From Osedax fenrisi (lineage: Eukaryota; Annelida; Polychaeta; Sabellida; Siboglinidae), in contig OZ025241.1 of NCBI GenBank assembly GCA_964019155.1, forward strand, positions 90,798,223-90,862,222: 64,000 nt of DNA, in the 5' to 3' direction. The notes under the pieces were generated by a model. That model was not told the origin of the DNA and did no database searches. It worked only from the letters and a program-made list of their open reading frames with translations. Positions 50,397 to 63,905 of the stretch are shown in pieces (positions within the stretch are counted from its first letter, which is position 1; each line of letters opens with the position of its first letter). The translations under genes were made by a program, and so were the position numbers.

Positions 50397-50499
50397 TCAA
50401 AATTCATAACCCTTTTTAATTATATTACATTCTATTATTATATATATTTGTCAAAATAAATAATTATTATTATTTTTAATTATTAAATATATTTACTAT

Positions 50500-51175
50500 T
50501 TGAAACCTTCAAAGTGTATTTATTTACTATTTTAAACCTTTAAAATGAATAATTTAACTATTAGAAAACTTTGTATACTTAATTTAATACAAATAATACT
50601 ATTTAAAATCTTCAAAGTATATTTATTTATTATTTTAAACCTAGGAAATGAATAATTTAACTATTTGAAAACTTTGAATACTTAATTTAATATAAATAAT
50701 ACTATTTTAAACCTTCAAAGTGTATTTATTTACTATTTTACTCCTTAGAAATGAATAATTTAACTATTTGAAAACTTCAAATACTTAATTTAATAAAAAT
50801 AATACTATTTAAAACCTTCAAAGTGTATTTATTTACTATTTTACACCTAGGAAATGTATAATTTACCTATTAGAAAACTTTGTATACTTAATTTAACACA
50901 AATAATACTATTTGAAACCTTCGAAGTATATTTATTTACTATTCGAAACCTTCGAATACTTAATTTAATAAAAATAATACTATTTGAAAACTTCGTAGTG
51001 TATTTATTTACTATTCGAAACCTTCGAATACTTAATTTAATAAAAATAATACTATTTGAAACCTTCGAAGTGTATTTATTTACTATTCGAAACCTTCGAA
51101 TACTTAATTTAATAAAAATAATACTATTTGAAACCTTCGAAGTGTATTTATTTACTATTCGAAACCTTCGAATGA
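50500..51175. repeat. Right subterminal tandem repeats of the hAT element
   Basis: About seven units of roughly 90 bp contain AATACTATTTGAAACCTTCG, AAGTGTATTTATTTACTATT and TACTTAATTTAATA. Units nearer the end have restored TTCGAA cores, while inner ones are diverged. The long frame 50854-51213 is just a translation of this repeat. Confidence 0.8.
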
Positions 51176-52325
51176 GTGAAAAATCTGAAAATTTCCAACA
51201 CTATAATAAGTAATACATACCACCTAAAATTATAAATAATCCTGATTTCTTACTAAATAATAATACCTAATTCACGCTGCCATCTGACTGCCCCCTTACT
51301 TAATTCAACCACTGACTACCCCCGATGATACCAACACCGATAATAACAATGATCACCTCTCTAACACACACCCTGTCAACAGAGTGAACTAGGCCACACT
51401 ACCAACACCTACTGATAGCTCTCCACTGGTCAGCATACAGATGTGCTAGGTTAGTGGCTCCCCCTATAATCTATACGTAGTCGCTGTATTCACCATCTCC
51501 TGTATGTCCTTACATATATAATAACAGTATAGTAGTAAGCATTTATTAGAAATATGCATTTATAATCGTATAATATATATATATATATAAATAAAAATAA
51601 AATGTATCAATATCTTTTTCTTCTAAAGGGTATATTTGTCTTCAAATAAAGAAATAAATATATTCTATTATTATCGTACTGATAAATATTAAAAATATAT
51701 ATATATATATATACCACTATTAGTAAGCCTAACATTACCTGCATTCCTTTGTTTCACAGATATACAGACCAAATGGCTATCTCTGTAAGCATGTCGTTTA
51801 TCTCTCATCAGGTTTATTCCTCGTTGATATTTAACTTGGTTATTATGCAATATTAGTGATAAATGTGTGAACATATGTAATCATCTAATAATGAAATCTT
51901 TTCATCTCACAAATTTAAAAATGATGTAAGAGATATAATTCAACACTAGAATGTTTTATATTATACTAAGAATAGGATATATGCTTTATGTTTTCTGTAA
52001 AATTGTTTGCATTTCAGTTGTAAAATTATTTATATTTCAATGATTTAAAATACCCTGATATATTTATGTATTTATAAATTTAAAACCATAGATTTTTTAA
52101 ATGTGTAATTCTCATAAATATATTATAAATATGAATTTATTTACAAATTAGTTTTAATTGAAAGATGTTTTGTATATTATTTATATTGACATTCTAAATG
52201 TGTGTAATATAATGTATATTAGATTATATTTAAATCTGGACATTATCATGTTGAAATAATTTATTTAAGAAAATTTGTTGCATTGATTTTAATATTAGAT
52301 TGAAATATTTACTACTGGATGTAAT

Positions 52326-52805
52326 CATCGATATAAAGAAAGTGGATAAGCAATTGATGTAGTGTATGGCACTATCCGCTACGGGCGCTGTAGTCGAAAC
52401 CCACTATCTGGCCCACTACTTTTTATTTATAATAATATTTATTTATACATATATATATATTGATAATTACTACCACTTTTAATGTACTACCTATACTAAA
52501 AATAAAATTATATATTTAAAATACCTCATATCAACATTCCTCGTAATTTTGTGTATTTAAATTGAAGATATCATACTATTTTATTGATATTTATAATCTA
52601 AATCCATTGATTTAGATAGAAGTCACTTTAATCTATTTCGACGAAAAGCCTAGTGTTTTAATATTTGACATATATAATATGACTAATATCCAATCAAAAT
52701 CACTGATACCATTTTGTTAATTTATCGATAAAAGTATCATTCACGTGTATATCTTTTACATGCATTGCGTGCGTCAATTGCTTATCCACTTTCTTTATAT
52801 CGATG
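52326..52805. mobile_element. MITE with 8-bp duplication and 32-bp perfect termini
   Basis: Termini begin CATCGATATAAAGAAAGTGG and are perfect for 32 bp. GATGTAAT flanks both sides. Block A copy 1 has the single-copy target (AATGTAAT at 6056-6063). The 480-bp interior is non-coding. An 8-bp duplication with CA ends fits P- or hAT-type elements; it cannot be resolved further. Confidence 0.85.
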
Positions 52806-53103
52806 GATGTAATATGATAACATAATTTGAGAATAAAATAAAAGTTAACATGTCCTGTCCTTGATAATATGTAATTTTTTGATAAACCTAAACGTATAAG
52901 TTAGAAATATTTGTAATAAATGTATTAAAATTGCATATGGTTCACCTCTTCCAATGTATATGTTGAATAGTTGCTTGATATGTTATATTTAGTTAATTCT
53001 ATTATAAATAATAATCATGCGAGAGCTATATAGAAATTATAAATAAATCTAAAAATAATTGAAATATATGAATATAAACCCAAAGTTATATATATATATA
53101 TAT

Positions 53104-53400
53104 ATTATAAACGCATACAAATCTCACTATAACTAGCTCCTGCTAATACTCTTCTCGCCATTTTAGACGATTTAATTTTGCAAATTCTCACAGTTGCAGA
53201 GAATGTGTGCACGATATCAGAACTTGCCCATTTAGCCCCATATCCTGATGCCCACCCCTTGTCAGTACCATGGTGAGTGCGATGGTGATGGCTTATACAC
53301 ACGTCCTATCAGTATTTAAGATGGCTGGAGAGGGTTTGTGTAAATATGTGACTCATGCTTCCAAGTATAGAACCAACTATTAATAATAATATATATATAT
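53104..53400. repeat. Dispersed block B, copy 2
   Basis: This matches 8484-8750 with moderate divergence. The open frame here (53105-53302, minus) is not conserved as protein in the other copy. Confidence 0.7.
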
Positions 53401-53404
53401 ATAT

Positions 53405-54400
53405 AGGGTTGTGAGTTAATAAAAAACACGTTTTAAACAGACGTTTTAAACGCGTTTTAAACATAGAATAAAAAACGAAAAAAACAGAAAAAAACGAGAT
53501 ATTATTTAATAAGTGTTTAAAATATAATATTATTATTATTATAATAAAGTAAAATTAGATTTCTTTTATATTTTGTATAATAATTGAAAAATTAATGATT
53601 ATAATCAATAAATTAAATAATTATTTAATAAATGTATAAAATAAATATAATATTATAATTATTATATTAATCAAGTAAAATTAGATTTATTTTATGCTTT
53701 GATATAATATTGTATACTAATTTAAAAATGATTATTTAATAAATGTATACAATTATTATATTATTATTATAATAATAAAGTAAAATTAGATTTCTTTTAT
53801 ATTTTTATAATAATTGAAAAATTAATGATTATTTAATAAATGTATAAAATAAATAATATTATTATAATAATCAAGTAAAATTAGATTTATTTTATGCTTT
53901 GGTATAATCAATTGTATAATAATATATATTATGTTTAATATATTTATTTTATAATAATTTATTATAAAAGAAATATGAAAGTTCATACATTTTTTATAAT
54001 ATTAATTATATACAAATACAATGTATATTATACATAGATTGTGATACAATCTCCATATCTATAGCATTAAATAATACATGAATAATCAGTGTTATATTGT
54101 AACAAAATAAATATTATAATAATTATAATTATCATACTAATGTAGAGTATGACAATATGATTTAATGATACTATATACTATATACTATTTACAGATACTA
54201 TATTATTTGAATTAATAATGAATATTCATAATATGTATTACTTTATTATTATTTTATTATTTAATAATATCTTTATAATAATTTTTTTTGTAATAGAAAA
54301 AAACGGATAAAAAACGAATAAAACGAATTAAAAACGAAAAAAACCGTTAAAAACATGTTTTAAACAAGCATTAATAAAAAACGCGTTTTTTAACAACCCT
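53405..54400. mobile_element. hAT-like non-autonomous element P, complete copy
   Basis: 996 bp with ends AGGGTTGT...ACAACCCT are flanked by ATATATAT. Subterminal ACGTTTTAAAC repeats lie at the left and AAACATGTTTTAAAC at the right. It is non-coding and about 99% identical to 1-908. Confidence 0.6.
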
Positions 54401-55259
54401 ATATATATATAAAAATAATAATAATATTTATTAGAATATTTGTATTGTTTTTTGTGTCATTTCCTAGTTTATAATAGTAATATGCTTTTCCCCTAAAGGA
54501 CTTCAAAATAATACAGTATATTTTCTGTTGTGGTCGCCCATATAAAATAGTATATATTTAAACTATTAGATATATTGTGATGCTTTAGAAGTACCAACTG
54601 TAACTTACAATAGCAATACAGTCATATGCTTACATTGAATATGATACCAGCTTGTCTACTGTAACAATGCATTTGTTTATTAATACATATGTTTCTAATG
54701 TTAAACCAGTATTAGTCTGCATTTTTTATATTGTAATTATCTATTTCTCAAACATCTAACTTCATGATTACCTCATATATTGTATCATATATTACATCAT
54801 ATATTACATTAGTGAATACATATGACCTCATACATGGCAACATCACACACAGACAGACCCGAACCAGTGCAAAGACTACAAAGAAGTTTGTGAACTGATC
54901 TCCCTGCAATGGAGGAACATTGAACTCACGTTAAATAAGTACATATCTAAAACAAGGGACATCGAATATATCTTTGCAGACAACCCATACATATATCCAC
55001 GTTAGCCTATTCATGTATACGATCTGACTCTAAGCTGCTTATATTCACAGATTATAGGTTTGAAAAAATAATAGACAATCGTATTTTTTTAATACGAATT
55101 CATTATTATTTTTTTTGAATTGAATTTATTATATTTAATATATATTTATATAATATAATAATTTATTAAATATTAGATTTTAAAGTTAATTTATTATAAA
55201 CGTAATATTGTTAGGTACTTTTATTAGCAACTATTATATTTTTGTATTTACTGTATAAA

Positions 55260-55296
<37 letters not shown>

Positions 55297-55371
55297 TAAC
55301 AGTTATATACGATAGTGAATATTAATACAAAATAATTATTTCGAATGCAAAAATAAATATTTATATATAAT

Positions 55372-56478
55372 CAGGGATGGGGTTAAATACGTATTTGTAT
55401 TTGTATTTAAATACGTTGATTTTGTATATTTGTATTTGTATTTGTATTTATATTTGAATAGTTATTCAGTGATGTATTTGTATTTGAGTGTTGTATTTGG
55501 TGTATTTGATCAAATACAGTTTTAAATACACTTTTTAAAATATTTTAATTTAATAATTTAATAGAATGTAGAATTACTTTGTGAATGTAAAAAAATTATA
55601 TAATAGAAAACTTATTTTCAAATAATTGTATGAATACTATATGCAAAGATTTTCGAAGCAAAGATATAACATTCCCTATGTATGCAACTTAATTTAGTAA
55701 TACCCGATGCCGCTGCTAGCAGTAGTATCGAATCACTGAAATATATTTAGGTTCGGCTCTGTTTTCATACAACAATGTTTTCATTGCTCTATTAAATTAC
55801 ATGCAATATAAATTAGCTTTTACTCACTAAATATATACTTATAGCATTTAAAACATACATATCATATTTGTTTGTTATATATTAGTAATGAACACTTAGT
55901 TTTCATCATATAAATACTAATTTAAAGCATAGTATTTAACATTTTAAAAGTGTATAGTTTGATACGAATTTACATTATAAACAACAAATAGTTCCTAAAA
56001 ATTACCCTATATAGGTGGTACTTGGGTATTTTGTATACAAATTCGAAATACACGATTTCACGTAAGTTTTATATCTTTCCTTAGAAAAATCTCTGCTATA
56101 TATATAAATTTATGAATTTATATTCTATATAGAAAATGTATTATGAATTATAAATTATAATATCCCAAGCAACCAGTCTATTGTTTACAGTTATTTATAT
56201 TATTGATTTTCTTTAGGAATTAAATATATTTCAATTATTATGCAATCTGGTATATGGATAAGGATTATTATTTTATATAAAATATTATTAAATCATATGA
56301 TTTAATACTTAATGTGTTAATATTTGTATTTCGTATTTGTATTTGTATTTGATAAAATATATTTGTAATTGATAAAAATGTATTTGTATTTGTATAAAAT
56401 GTAATAAATATTTGCATTTGTATTTGATTCTTTAAAAAAATGTATTAGTATTTGTATTTGATAGTGTATTTGACCCTG
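55372..56478. mobile_element. hAT-like MITE, copy 3
   Basis: It has the same left end CAGGGATGGGGTTAAATAC; the right end is shortened to TATTTGACCCTG. It is flanked by about 200-bp direct repeats (55140-55365 and 56480-56670) not seen around copies 1 and 2. Confidence 0.7.
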
Positions 56479-57570
56479 TATATAATACAATAATTTATTA
56501 AATATTAGATTTTAAATTTAATTTATTATAAACGTAAACTTGTTAGGTACTTTTTATTAGCAACTATTATATTTGTGTATTAACTGTATAAATACATATT
56601 ATATATATATATATATATATATATTATTTAACAGTTAATTATATACGATAGTGAATATTAATAAAAAATAATTATTGTTATTCAAATTATTTAAGGGTAT
56701 ATTTACTAAATCCACTATTGCAGGCTTTTACATGTAAATAGATAGACGTGGGACCCACAAATAATTATTTGATATACCCACGTCGTGGGTGCTATTACTC
56801 TAGAAACGTCTTTGTAAGTACTAGTTGGTTAATTACCATTATTTATTTAGTATTAAATTTAGATTATTTATATATATATGTATATATATATAATATGATA
56901 TTAGAGACATATAGTTATAAGTGACAACTTCATCTAAGTTCCTGGAAGGGATGAAAGTACTCCACCAAAATAACAATAAACATATATATACACATGGTAT
57001 CCCTCTCAATAAATATAATTTATATCCGTAATAGTATTTTGAAAAAGATAATAATTTTTAAAAAATGTCACCGATATAATCATTATTAAAAATAACTGGT
57101 TTAGGTCGTCTGTTCGACTGCATGGATATGACATTTTAGAAATATGGGTCCTCATACAATTATTAAAAAGTAACTTTCTTTTTATTCATTGATATCGAGT
57201 GGGGTATTAGGGGCTTAGATACGATACTAAATGAATCATCAGATATCTACAAATACGTACTTGTCTATATACTATGTACATATACGTGTATTAACATAAT
57301 ATATATATATATATATTATATCATTTATGATTATATGCTTATATATTATTGCATACATATATATTATTGTGTCACACATGAAGTGTATATGTGTGCATGT
57401 TTCACATATAGATATTTTGTGTTTTGTTTATTTTTTCCGATTTTTTTAGCTGCATGGCTGTGTTATATATATATTCTCTTTTTAAGTATTATATATTATT
57501 ATTAATTATCTATAATATCTATATAGTGAATATAATCAACATTACAATACTATTTCTCCTCGATTAGATA

Positions 57571-57765
57571 ATCATCAAGGTGAAGGACAATAGGAAGGTG
57601 GACAGTTTCAACGCGTGACTAAAACCCCTGTGGTCAGTGAGGCCTATAGAGCTACACGAGGACTTCTCGTACCGGTATCGCCCCCTGTAGTTCACTTCGT
57701 AGGTTATCTTATAGCACAAACACGACTGTATCCGCTGCCAGCAGACTTCATCATCTCTAGCGAGG
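57571..57765. repeat. GC-richer conserved module of block C (copy 3)
   Basis: This is much better conserved against 3726-3905 than the flanking AT-rich DNA, with only a few substitutions. It is non-coding. Confidence 0.5.
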
Positions 57766-57865
57766 AGTAATTAGTAATACATTGTTATAACTCCCGAATG
57801 TTTATTTAAAATATGCAATTCATTTTAATTTCATAAATGTCATGGTATATTTATTTGAATTATAA

Positions 57866-58417
57866 AGTGCTGTTCACATGAGCAATCTATTCCAGCAATT
57901 TCGCAATGGAATTCTTAAGTATTTACAAAATGTGATTGTCTGTGTTTTTCTGCGATTATTGATAAATTTTCTAATCCGAATTTATTCTAGTTTTATGACA
58001 ATTTATGAAATTGATAAACAAGTATACTGATGAGTATTAATGCATACCTAATGCATTTACCTTTCTACTGGTCAATCTATTTATAATCTTTTACGATTTT
58101 AATTGATTAAAATGATGTTATTTAATCGTTAATTTAATCTTTAATTAATAATTAATAAATAATTAATAATTATAATTATAATATATAATTCTTATATAAT
58201 TATTAAATTATGAATATATATATTACCACTTTATGATTATATAATAAACTTAAGTTCATAAGTTCTTCAAATGTATATATTTTTAAGAAATCTACTGACA
58301 AAATATATTGCTCATGTGAACACCCTACAATTTATACCGCTAGGGAATTTTGAAACTGATATTCTTAAGAATTTTATTGCAAAATTGCTGGAATATATTA
58401 CTCATGTGAACAGCGCT
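57866..58417. mobile_element. PIF/Harbinger-like MITE, copy 3
   Basis: It has the same AGTGCTGTTCACATGAG ends with TAA flanks as the other two copies, and small indels internally. Confidence 0.7.
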
Positions 58418-58435
58418 TAATACATTTAATTAAAA

Positions 58436-58927
58436 GCTGATATATATATATATAAGAGCTATTAATTATAAACAACAATTTTAAATTTAATTTCATATTT
58501 ACGAGACATTATAAATTTAGAACCTGTCTTATAAGATATTCATTTAATTTATTAATTTAGTTATTAAGATAATATTTATAAATATAAATATTAGTATTAA
58601 AATTCTTTATATTTTTGTAATATTCTAGGATATATAATAATATATTATTAAATAATTAAATTATTAATATTTAAGTGTTATAATTAATAATATTACGTCT
58701 ACATATTATATAATATTGTATTTAATTGTATTTAATTGTATAAATTGTATTTAATAAAAATAAATATTGATACAATGATCTAATGATTATTTAATGCTTC
58801 GCTTGCATTTAACTACGTAATGAATAAAAAACTATATAACACACACAGTAAATATGTTAATCGTGACCATCACCTATTCATGAAGATAAGCGCTATGAGT
58901 TTAGATGTCCTGAATGGGACCTCCTCT
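58436..58927. repeat. Dispersed block D, copy 2
   Basis: This matches 12481-12980. It is joined directly, after about 4 bp of filler, to the H1-proximal part of the histone unit. Confidence 0.75.
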
Positions 58928-59479
58928 GGTGAACTACTGATGAATAAACAACATATACGTCTAGAGTGAAAAAGAGATTGCGAAAGTTATAAGAAACATA
59001 TTCTATACCATTAGAATATTTGAATAAATATAATCAGATATAAATCTGAAACATTTATTATTGATAAATTATATAATGAACAATTAATAATACAACACAA
59101 AAATAAATAATATAAAACCATTTAGAGTTACGGTTGAAATAGGTTAAAAATAATTAGATCTAGAATATAAACTTATTTAACTTTGCATATTATTATACTA
59201 ATAGATATACAATTATTTTACTAAGTCAAAATCATTAAATAATATATATTAATATATCTCATATATAAATAAGTATAACCTAATGATATTATATTCAACC
59301 TGATACTGGTTATATAATTTAAATATAAAAATAATAAGCATACAATAAATAAATACAAATGATATTATCCTTATGGATATTATTATTACTTATTATTTAT
59401 TAATATTTAATTTTATTAAATATAGTATATTCTATAAATTGTTAAATTAAAATATAACTATATATATATATATTAGATA

Positions 59480-60290
59480 GGATGTACTAAAACCCAGTTG
59501 TAATTTTATAATACTTATTTATATATAATATATTATAATCAATGAGTGATATTAAATGTTCAAAATAGTAATGTGTTTATAGTAACATTTTAGGTTTTAA
59601 TTTTAACCATTAATGGTTGTTATTTACAATTTTGCCTAGTTGTAATTTTATAACAAATCATAATACATATTTACATATTAAACATAATTTTTCACTTTGA
59701 TACTATATATATTTATTCTTATTCTTATATATATTATATATAATATAATATTATAAGTAGTACAAAATGTAATACTATTTTTAACATTTAATCGAGCCAT
59801 ATCAGAGTAGGCTAATTTTGTTTTAATAATATTTATATATTATTTAATTTATTGGGTTTTATTTTAATTTATTAAGGTGTATCCTTTTTTCTTTAGCTGC
59901 ATTATAAATACCGAAGTGAGCCTAAACAATATTGTGCTAATATTAGTACACGTTTTTTATTTTATTAAATAAAATAATTTTAAAAATGTGCCTATAAAAA
60001 AGCAATACCCATTTAATATCATTTATTGATTATAATATATATTAGTATCAAAATATTATATTAAGTATATTATATACAAATAAGTATTAGAAAATTAGGA
60101 CTGGATTAAAACTGGGCAACACATTTTTAATGACACTCATTAAAACCTAAAATGTTACTATATAACCAATACATTAATATTTTGAACATTATATCACTTG
60201 ATTATAATATATTATATATAAGTATTGAATAAATTATATTAGTTTAAACTTATAAGTATTATAAAATTACAACTGGTTTTAGTACATTCC
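59480..60290. mobile_element. Long-terminal-inverted-repeat element, copy in unit 2
   Basis: This is the duplicate of 18680-19490, with the same inverted ends and a few substitutions. Confidence 0.5.
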
Positions 60291-60838
60291 ATATTATATA
60301 TAAATTGAATATTTATTAAACTTTAAAATAATGTCACAACTTACTAATAATGTATTATGTAAACATTATATTTAATAATCAATTTATATTTTAAAATAAT
60401 TAATAAGCTCGTCGGATTCAAAGCATATTATATTCAAACAATTAAAATAAATTACATGATATTATACTGTGAATTATTAAAGTGTAATTAGATCTAGAAT
60501 AGAAACTCATTTAAAACAATACTATGCATTTCATATTATTATACTAATGTAGATTTAAAATAGACTATTTTCAAAATCATTAAATAATATACTTCAATAT
60601 ATCTCATATAAAGTGTATTATATTTAAATTGATATTGTTGATATTATTATTACTTATAATTTATTAAATATAGTAGTTAGATATATATATATATATATAT
60701 TTAATGTTTATTAAACTTAAAAATAATATCACAACTTACTAATAATGTATTATATGTATTATTAAATTACATTTAACTTAAATTTTAAGTAAACATTATA
60801 TTTGAAAATAATTAATTATAAGCTCGTTAATATTGGGT

Positions 60839-60854
60839 GGCCCTAAAAAGGGCC
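60839..60854 (-). terminator. Histone 3' stem-loop (H1, unit 2)
   Basis: The minus strand reads GGCCCTTTTTAGGGCC then ACCCA. Confidence 0.95.
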
Positions 60855-60885
60855 GATTGGAATTATAAATATAAATATGAAATAG

Positions 60886-61380
60886 TTAAGCTTTAACTGT
60901 TTTCTTGATAGTTTTCTTAGCCACTGGTTTTTTCACTATTTTCGAAACTGCCTTCTTCGCTTTCTTTGGAGAAGCCTTTTTTGGTGAAGATTTAACCTTT
61001 TTGACAATTGCTTTTTTGGTAGTCTTCTTAACAATTTTGTTAACCGATGTTTTCTTTGCTTCAATTTTCTTCGGTGCAACTACTTTCTTTACTGGCTTTG
61101 GTTGAACTGCAACTTTAAAACTTCCGGTAGCACCTGTACCTTTGACTTGATTTAATAAACCGATACTGACACCATTACGTAAACATGTTTTTAAATTACT
61201 GTTAATTTTCTTGTCGTTAGTTCCTAACTTATAATTAGCAGAAATATATTTAAGAATGGCGTTACGAGATGATCCTTTTCTTTCCTTTAATGAAGAAATT
61301 GCGGATACCACCATTTCGTTGAACTTGGGGTGAACAGCTACAACTTTGGCTTTAACGGTTTTCTTAACTGGAGAACTCAT
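60886..61380 (-). CDS. H1: Linker histone H1 (unit 2)
   Basis: This linker histone of 164 residues has the same winged-helix domain as the unit-1 gene. The C-tail differs: it lacks the VIKK insertion, has KKTTKK where unit 1 has KTTKK, and SSPKKASPKKA where unit 1 has SSQKKASPKKA. The extra SPKK motif is a DNA-binding and Cdk-type site in H1 tails (family knowledge). The globular domain is identical, so divergence is confined to the low-complexity tail. Promoter and stem-loop are preserved. Confidence 0.97.
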   Translation of the reverse strand: MSSPVKKTVKAKVVAVHPKFNEMVVSAISSLKERKGSSRNAILKYISANYKLGTNDKKINSNLKTCLRNGVSIGLLNQVKGTGATGSFKVAVQPKPVKKVVAPKKIEAKKTSVNKIVKKTTKKAIVKKVKSSPKKASPKKAKKAVSKIVKKPVAKKTIKKTVKA

Positions 61381-63168
61381 GATAATGTACGAAGGAGAGA
61401 AATATTCGAATGATATAAATCATTAGTCAAACTGATTATATATACTAATAAACGGATGTGAAAGTAATCTCTATATTTTGTATACAAATATTTTCATTTT
61501 CTCTAATTTTGTCTCTTTTTATAAAGTTTGTAATCCATTATATCAAACTAGATTAAATATTTTTAATTATATTTTTTTTTAATATAATAGATCTTATTTT
61601 CATTTAGATGAATATCTTAAGCGTATATAATATAATTTTAAATTAAAACAAGAAAATGACGACTAACCTGTAATTTCATAATTTTTAAACTTGACTTTTC
61701 GATTAAATACAAAAATTATAAGTAATTAATAATTATTTTTTATTAATTTATAATTTATTTCTAATAATTGAATATCATTTTAGTATATTAACAAAAAATA
61801 TTTCTAATTATTTTAATGTATCATGGTAAATTACCACATGTAATATTAATATAAAGCACAACAATTTTCGATATTTACCATATAACAAAATGTTATATTT
61901 AGCATATATATTTATAAATAAAATATTATAAATTCATTAAGCTCAATTCATACAACTCAATTATAATATTTATAATTATTTTATAATTAAAAAATTCATA
62001 ATTATGTTTATATAATGATATTCTATTTATTGTAATAGTTTATATAATACCTAATATGTTTATATAATTAAATAATAATAAAATAATCTAAATAAATTCT
62101 CATAATCTGATTTATTATATATTAATAATTATTTTAGTAATACGTCAAATATATTAATATAACCTTAAGTAGGTATACTATATTAATTATATAATTTAAT
62201 TCTTAGATGTAATCTTATAGGTATAATTACGTATTAAATATAATTACTTATAAAATATAATTACGCATAACTATATAATACATCTCTTAATGTACTTTTA
62301 ACTATATTCCTAAGTTCTTATTCACATCCATATTATTATTTCCTAAAGTAAACATCATTTTTGTTGTAGTGAATGTTTTAATACATTATCACTAGATAAA
62401 AATTCAATTATAACATGTTATACATAAGATAGTTTATAAATAAAGTAATAGCATTAATGCTAAAGGTTAATTAACAATTACAATTATTTCTGCAACTAGT
62501 ACATATTATACGTTTATTTGAATACTCCCCCTATATTTATCATTATTTTAATACAAGTTTGCTTTGTAATTTTATTAATTATTTAACTTTTACTAATTCT
62601 TTATAATTGATCTACTATTATTTGTAATGTCAGTTTAAATTATTTATATTACATGTAATTACTTTATTTAATTATAATTAAAACATATATAAAATTAAAC
62701 TATGCTTTGTAATAGATTATTTTCCCAGTTTTTACCGTAAATTAACATGGTAGATAGGTTTTTACCAACATTAATGGAACCCTGCTTACATGTAATTACT
62801 TCAATTATAATTAAAACATGTTAAAAAGTAGATGTTGCTTTATAATAAATTATTTTATTAGTTTTAGTTTACATAATTTAAAATATTATAAAAACATTTT
62901 TTATTTATAGAAAATAATATTCTTGTGTATATAATTATTTTTATAAATATTTGCTAATAATCATACACAATATTTGTGATCTAAATTATTAAACTATATT
63001 CATTTACTTTAAATATGAAAAACAATCGTTGAAATATATTAATTAGATAGATTATATTATAAAAATGTATATACAAATAATCATAAAATATATAATATGT
63101 AGCATATATTTTAAATGTAGAATATTATATATATTAATTCAATTTGAATAAACTTGTTTAATGTGGGT

Positions 63169-63184
63169 GGTCCTAAAAAGGACC
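63169..63184 (-). terminator. Histone 3' stem-loop (H2A, unit 2)
   Basis: The minus strand reads GGTCCTTTTTAGGACC then ACCCA, with the same compensated stem as in unit 1. Confidence 0.95.
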
Positions 63185-63216
63185 GATTGGTAGAATTTGA
63201 AGAGAAGTTGAAAGAA

Positions 63217-63594
63217 TTAAGTAGATTTACCAGTTTTCTTTGGTAAAAGAACAGCTTGAATATTAGGCAATACACCACCTTGAGCGATAGTAACACCGGC
63301 AAGTAATTTGTTTAATTCTTCATCATTACGGATGGCCAACTGAAGATGACGTGGGATAATTCTAGATTTCTTGTTATCACGGGCAGCATTACCAGCTAAC
63401 TCGAGAATTTCAGCTGCCAAGTACTCCATAACGGCAGCTAAATATACTGGAGCACCAGCACCAACTCTTTTAGCGTAGTTACCTCTTCGTAAATGGCGAT
63501 GGATACGACCTACAGGGAATTGTAAACCAGCTCTTGATGATCTAGTCTTAGACTTAAGTCCCTTTGCTTTACCTCCTTTTCCTCGTCCAGACAT
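63217..63594 (-). CDS. H2A: Histone H2A (unit 2)
   Basis: This encodes exactly the same 125-residue canonical H2A as the unit-1 gene: basic N-tail, histone fold with acidic patch, and a TGKST end without an H2A.X SQ motif. It is intronless and divergent from the partial H3 at 63906. The identical protein and near-identical flanks argue for concerted evolution of the tandem units. Confidence 0.98.
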   Translation of the reverse strand: MSGRGKGGKAKGLKSKTRSSRAGLQFPVGRIHRHLRRGNYAKRVGAGAPVYLAAVMEYLAAEILELAGNAARDNKKSRIIPRHLQLAIRNDEELNKLLAGVTIAQGGVLPNIQAVLLPKKTGKST

Positions 63595-63905
63595 GATGAT
63601 AATTTGATATGGATGGAGAGTATAAATTATAAGAATAAATTAAATTCTCAATTTGGCAACCTTTATATGCTTTAGCGTGGAATAGACTACATCAACGCAT
63701 TGTGATTGGTCAGCCAATAGAAAGAGAATAAATCAGCCAATCATTATTGAGCTGTTAACATTGTTGTCTGTGTTTCATTTTATTGTAAATTATATATTTG
63801 TATAATTATTTAACCAATCATCGATTAATTTACTTTTAATACCACGCAAAATACTATATAAAGTGATGATTTTCCTTAAAAATCATTCATTATTATTTTT
63901 CCATA
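63595..63905. promoter_or_regulatory. Bidirectional H2A/H3 promoter (unit 2)
   Basis: It keeps the GATTGGTCAGCCAAT pair, the later CCAAT boxes, TATAAAGG on the minus strand and TATATAAAG before H3. It differs from unit 1 by a 2-bp insertion after the CCAAT pair and a few substitutions outside the boxes. Confidence 0.75.

Larger units (their letters stand above)
49641..51203 (+). mobile_element. hAT element, internally deleted
   Basis: Ends AGTGTTGGAAA and TTTCCAACACTA are flanked by TAATAAGT on both sides (49633-49640, 51204-51211). Block A copy 1 has the corresponding empty site TAATGAGT at about 4927. The interior keeps only the last part of a hAT transposase. Tandem repeats with TTCGAA-containing motifs fill both subterminal regions. 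Confidence 0.85.
49299..53100. repeat. Dispersed block A, copy 2 (with two insertions)
   Basis: This matches 4605-6340 once the hAT element (49641-51203) and the MITE (52326-52805) are removed. Remaining differences are scattered substitutions and a few indels. The GC-richer module at about 49305-49500 is the best-preserved part. Confidence 0.85.
54401..58435. repeat. Dispersed block C, copy 3
   Basis: This is the more diverged copy. Relative to copies 1 and 2 it has an extra segment at about 55138-55365 and several indels (for example near 57000-57080), and lacks CAAGTATAAGCCCATCTTAA near 57765. It continues into block D. Confidence 0.85.

Noticed and set aside
50854..51213. 119-codon repetitive frame
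   Set aside because: It is a translation of the hAT element's subterminal tandem repeats; its periodicity is that of the DNA repeat.
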